Assembly: GCA_016648135.1 (NCBI GenBank)
Contig: JADDOH010001584.1
Location: 248,001-312,000, forward strand
DNA: 64,000 bases
Reading direction: 5' to 3'
From: Agrypnia vestita
Lineage: Eukaryota; Arthropoda; Insecta; Trichoptera; Phryganeidae
How positions within the stretch are numbered: the stretch's first letter is position 1; the number at the start of each line of letters is the position of its first letter. The notes under the pieces are model-generated. The model had not been told where the DNA came from. It searched no databases and saw only the letters and a list, made by a program, of their open reading frames with translations. Positions 63,510 to 64,000 of this stretch are shown here, in pieces. The position numbers were made by a program, and so were the translations under genes.

Positions 63510-64000
63510 CACCACATTTTCATCATTGTTTTACGATTGGTAATTATATGATCATCATAAGGTAGAATCAGAAAGAATTACACGTCATAGAATGCGACCA
63601 CTATAAATTGGCGTGCGAGGGAGGGCGTCCCTGTCGCGTAACAGAAGTTGCCAGGGTGTAAATTTATTACATAATACATAATGTACAGTATTTCCGGTGA
63701 CCGGTGTCGTAGCCTTTAACAGAAATTTGGTCGGGCAGCACTAAAGAAACCAAGCCGTAATAGCGGCGTTCTATCTGTCAATCTGTCAGACGGTAATATC
63801 GGTCCATTATTTGCTTTTTCAGCTTCGCAAAACTTTAATACTTTATTTGCACCATCCCAGACTGTTTAGGATGTTTTGGACATAATAATTCAGTGTATAT
63901 TGGTTATTAAGATGTCACAGCTCCCGAGCAAATACAAAATTGTACTGAATGACAGGGCGAGGGGTTACCGCCGGGTGCGGGTGGGGCGGGTTTTAGTTCC
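63510..64000. other. No recognised gene
   Basis: Unique-looking sequence, GC-richer at 63,600-63,660 and 63,955-64,000. The window ends inside it. Confidence 0.35.

Noticed and set aside
1..64000. CRISPR array or bacterial operon
   Set aside because: No regularly spaced identical repeats and no clustered prokaryotic genes; the repeats are dispersed eukaryotic elements.

Overview
The window reads as a stretch of AT-rich nuclear DNA from an arthropod, most likely an insect. I find no convincing host protein gene, no bacterial features, no CRISPR array and no intact rRNA or tRNA gene. It is packed with degenerate transposable elements typical of large insect genomes: mariner, Helitrons, Penelope-like elements (PLEs), several LINE lineages, tRNA-derived SINEs, solo LTRs and palindromic MITEs. 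I cannot name the order or species from sequence alone.

Layout. 0-6.4 kb: LINE 3' ends, a TA-flanked MITE, a ~540 bp palindromic element, a tRNA-like sequence inside perfect inverted repeats, Helitron pieces and an LTR-like segment. 7-14.2 kb: PLE remnants (reverse transcriptase C-terminus plus GIY-YIG endonuclease), a ~370 bp repeat family (called family A here) with a SINE nested in it, and a 160-codon LINE fragment. 14.9-22.2 kb: LTR-like repeats, a three-unit tandem array, a perfect 40 bp palindrome, LINE, SINE and PLE fragments, and a Helitron. 22,230-23,516: the best preserved element, a complete mariner with 29 bp perfect terminal inverted repeats (TIRs), TA target duplications and an uninterrupted 338-codon DD34D transposase. 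24-33.7 kb: foldback elements, a TIR element carrying a broken MADF-domain exon, LINE ends and a tandem duplication containing a SINE. 34-45.3 kb: PLE 3' ends, a PLE fragment with a readable GIY-YIG domain, a 903 bp TTAA-flanked element with an exon-like segment, and a 138 bp strong hairpin. 46-58 kb: two solo LTRs of one family with 4 bp target duplications, an unrecognised 158-codon reading frame, and long unique sequence with GC-richer islands. 58-64 kb: paired tRNA-like repeats, family A, and non-autonomous Helitrons, one of them interrupted by a 456 bp insertion with a 12 bp target duplication.

The most informative signal is that PLE 3' ends scattered over the window share a compact hammerhead-ribozyme-like core (CTGANGA, a hairpin, GAAA). 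The bases on both sides covary between copies to keep the three-base helix I (GTC/GAC, TAC/GTA, ATC/GAT). Self-cleaving motifs are known in PLEs, so the class is not new, but these copies and their helix III and helix II variations are worth testing. Other leads are the 53 bp-arm hairpin at 41.7 kb, the exon-like segment inside the TTAA element, the MADF-bearing TIR element, the 132 bp near-perfect foldback family and the unexplained reading frame at 52 kb.
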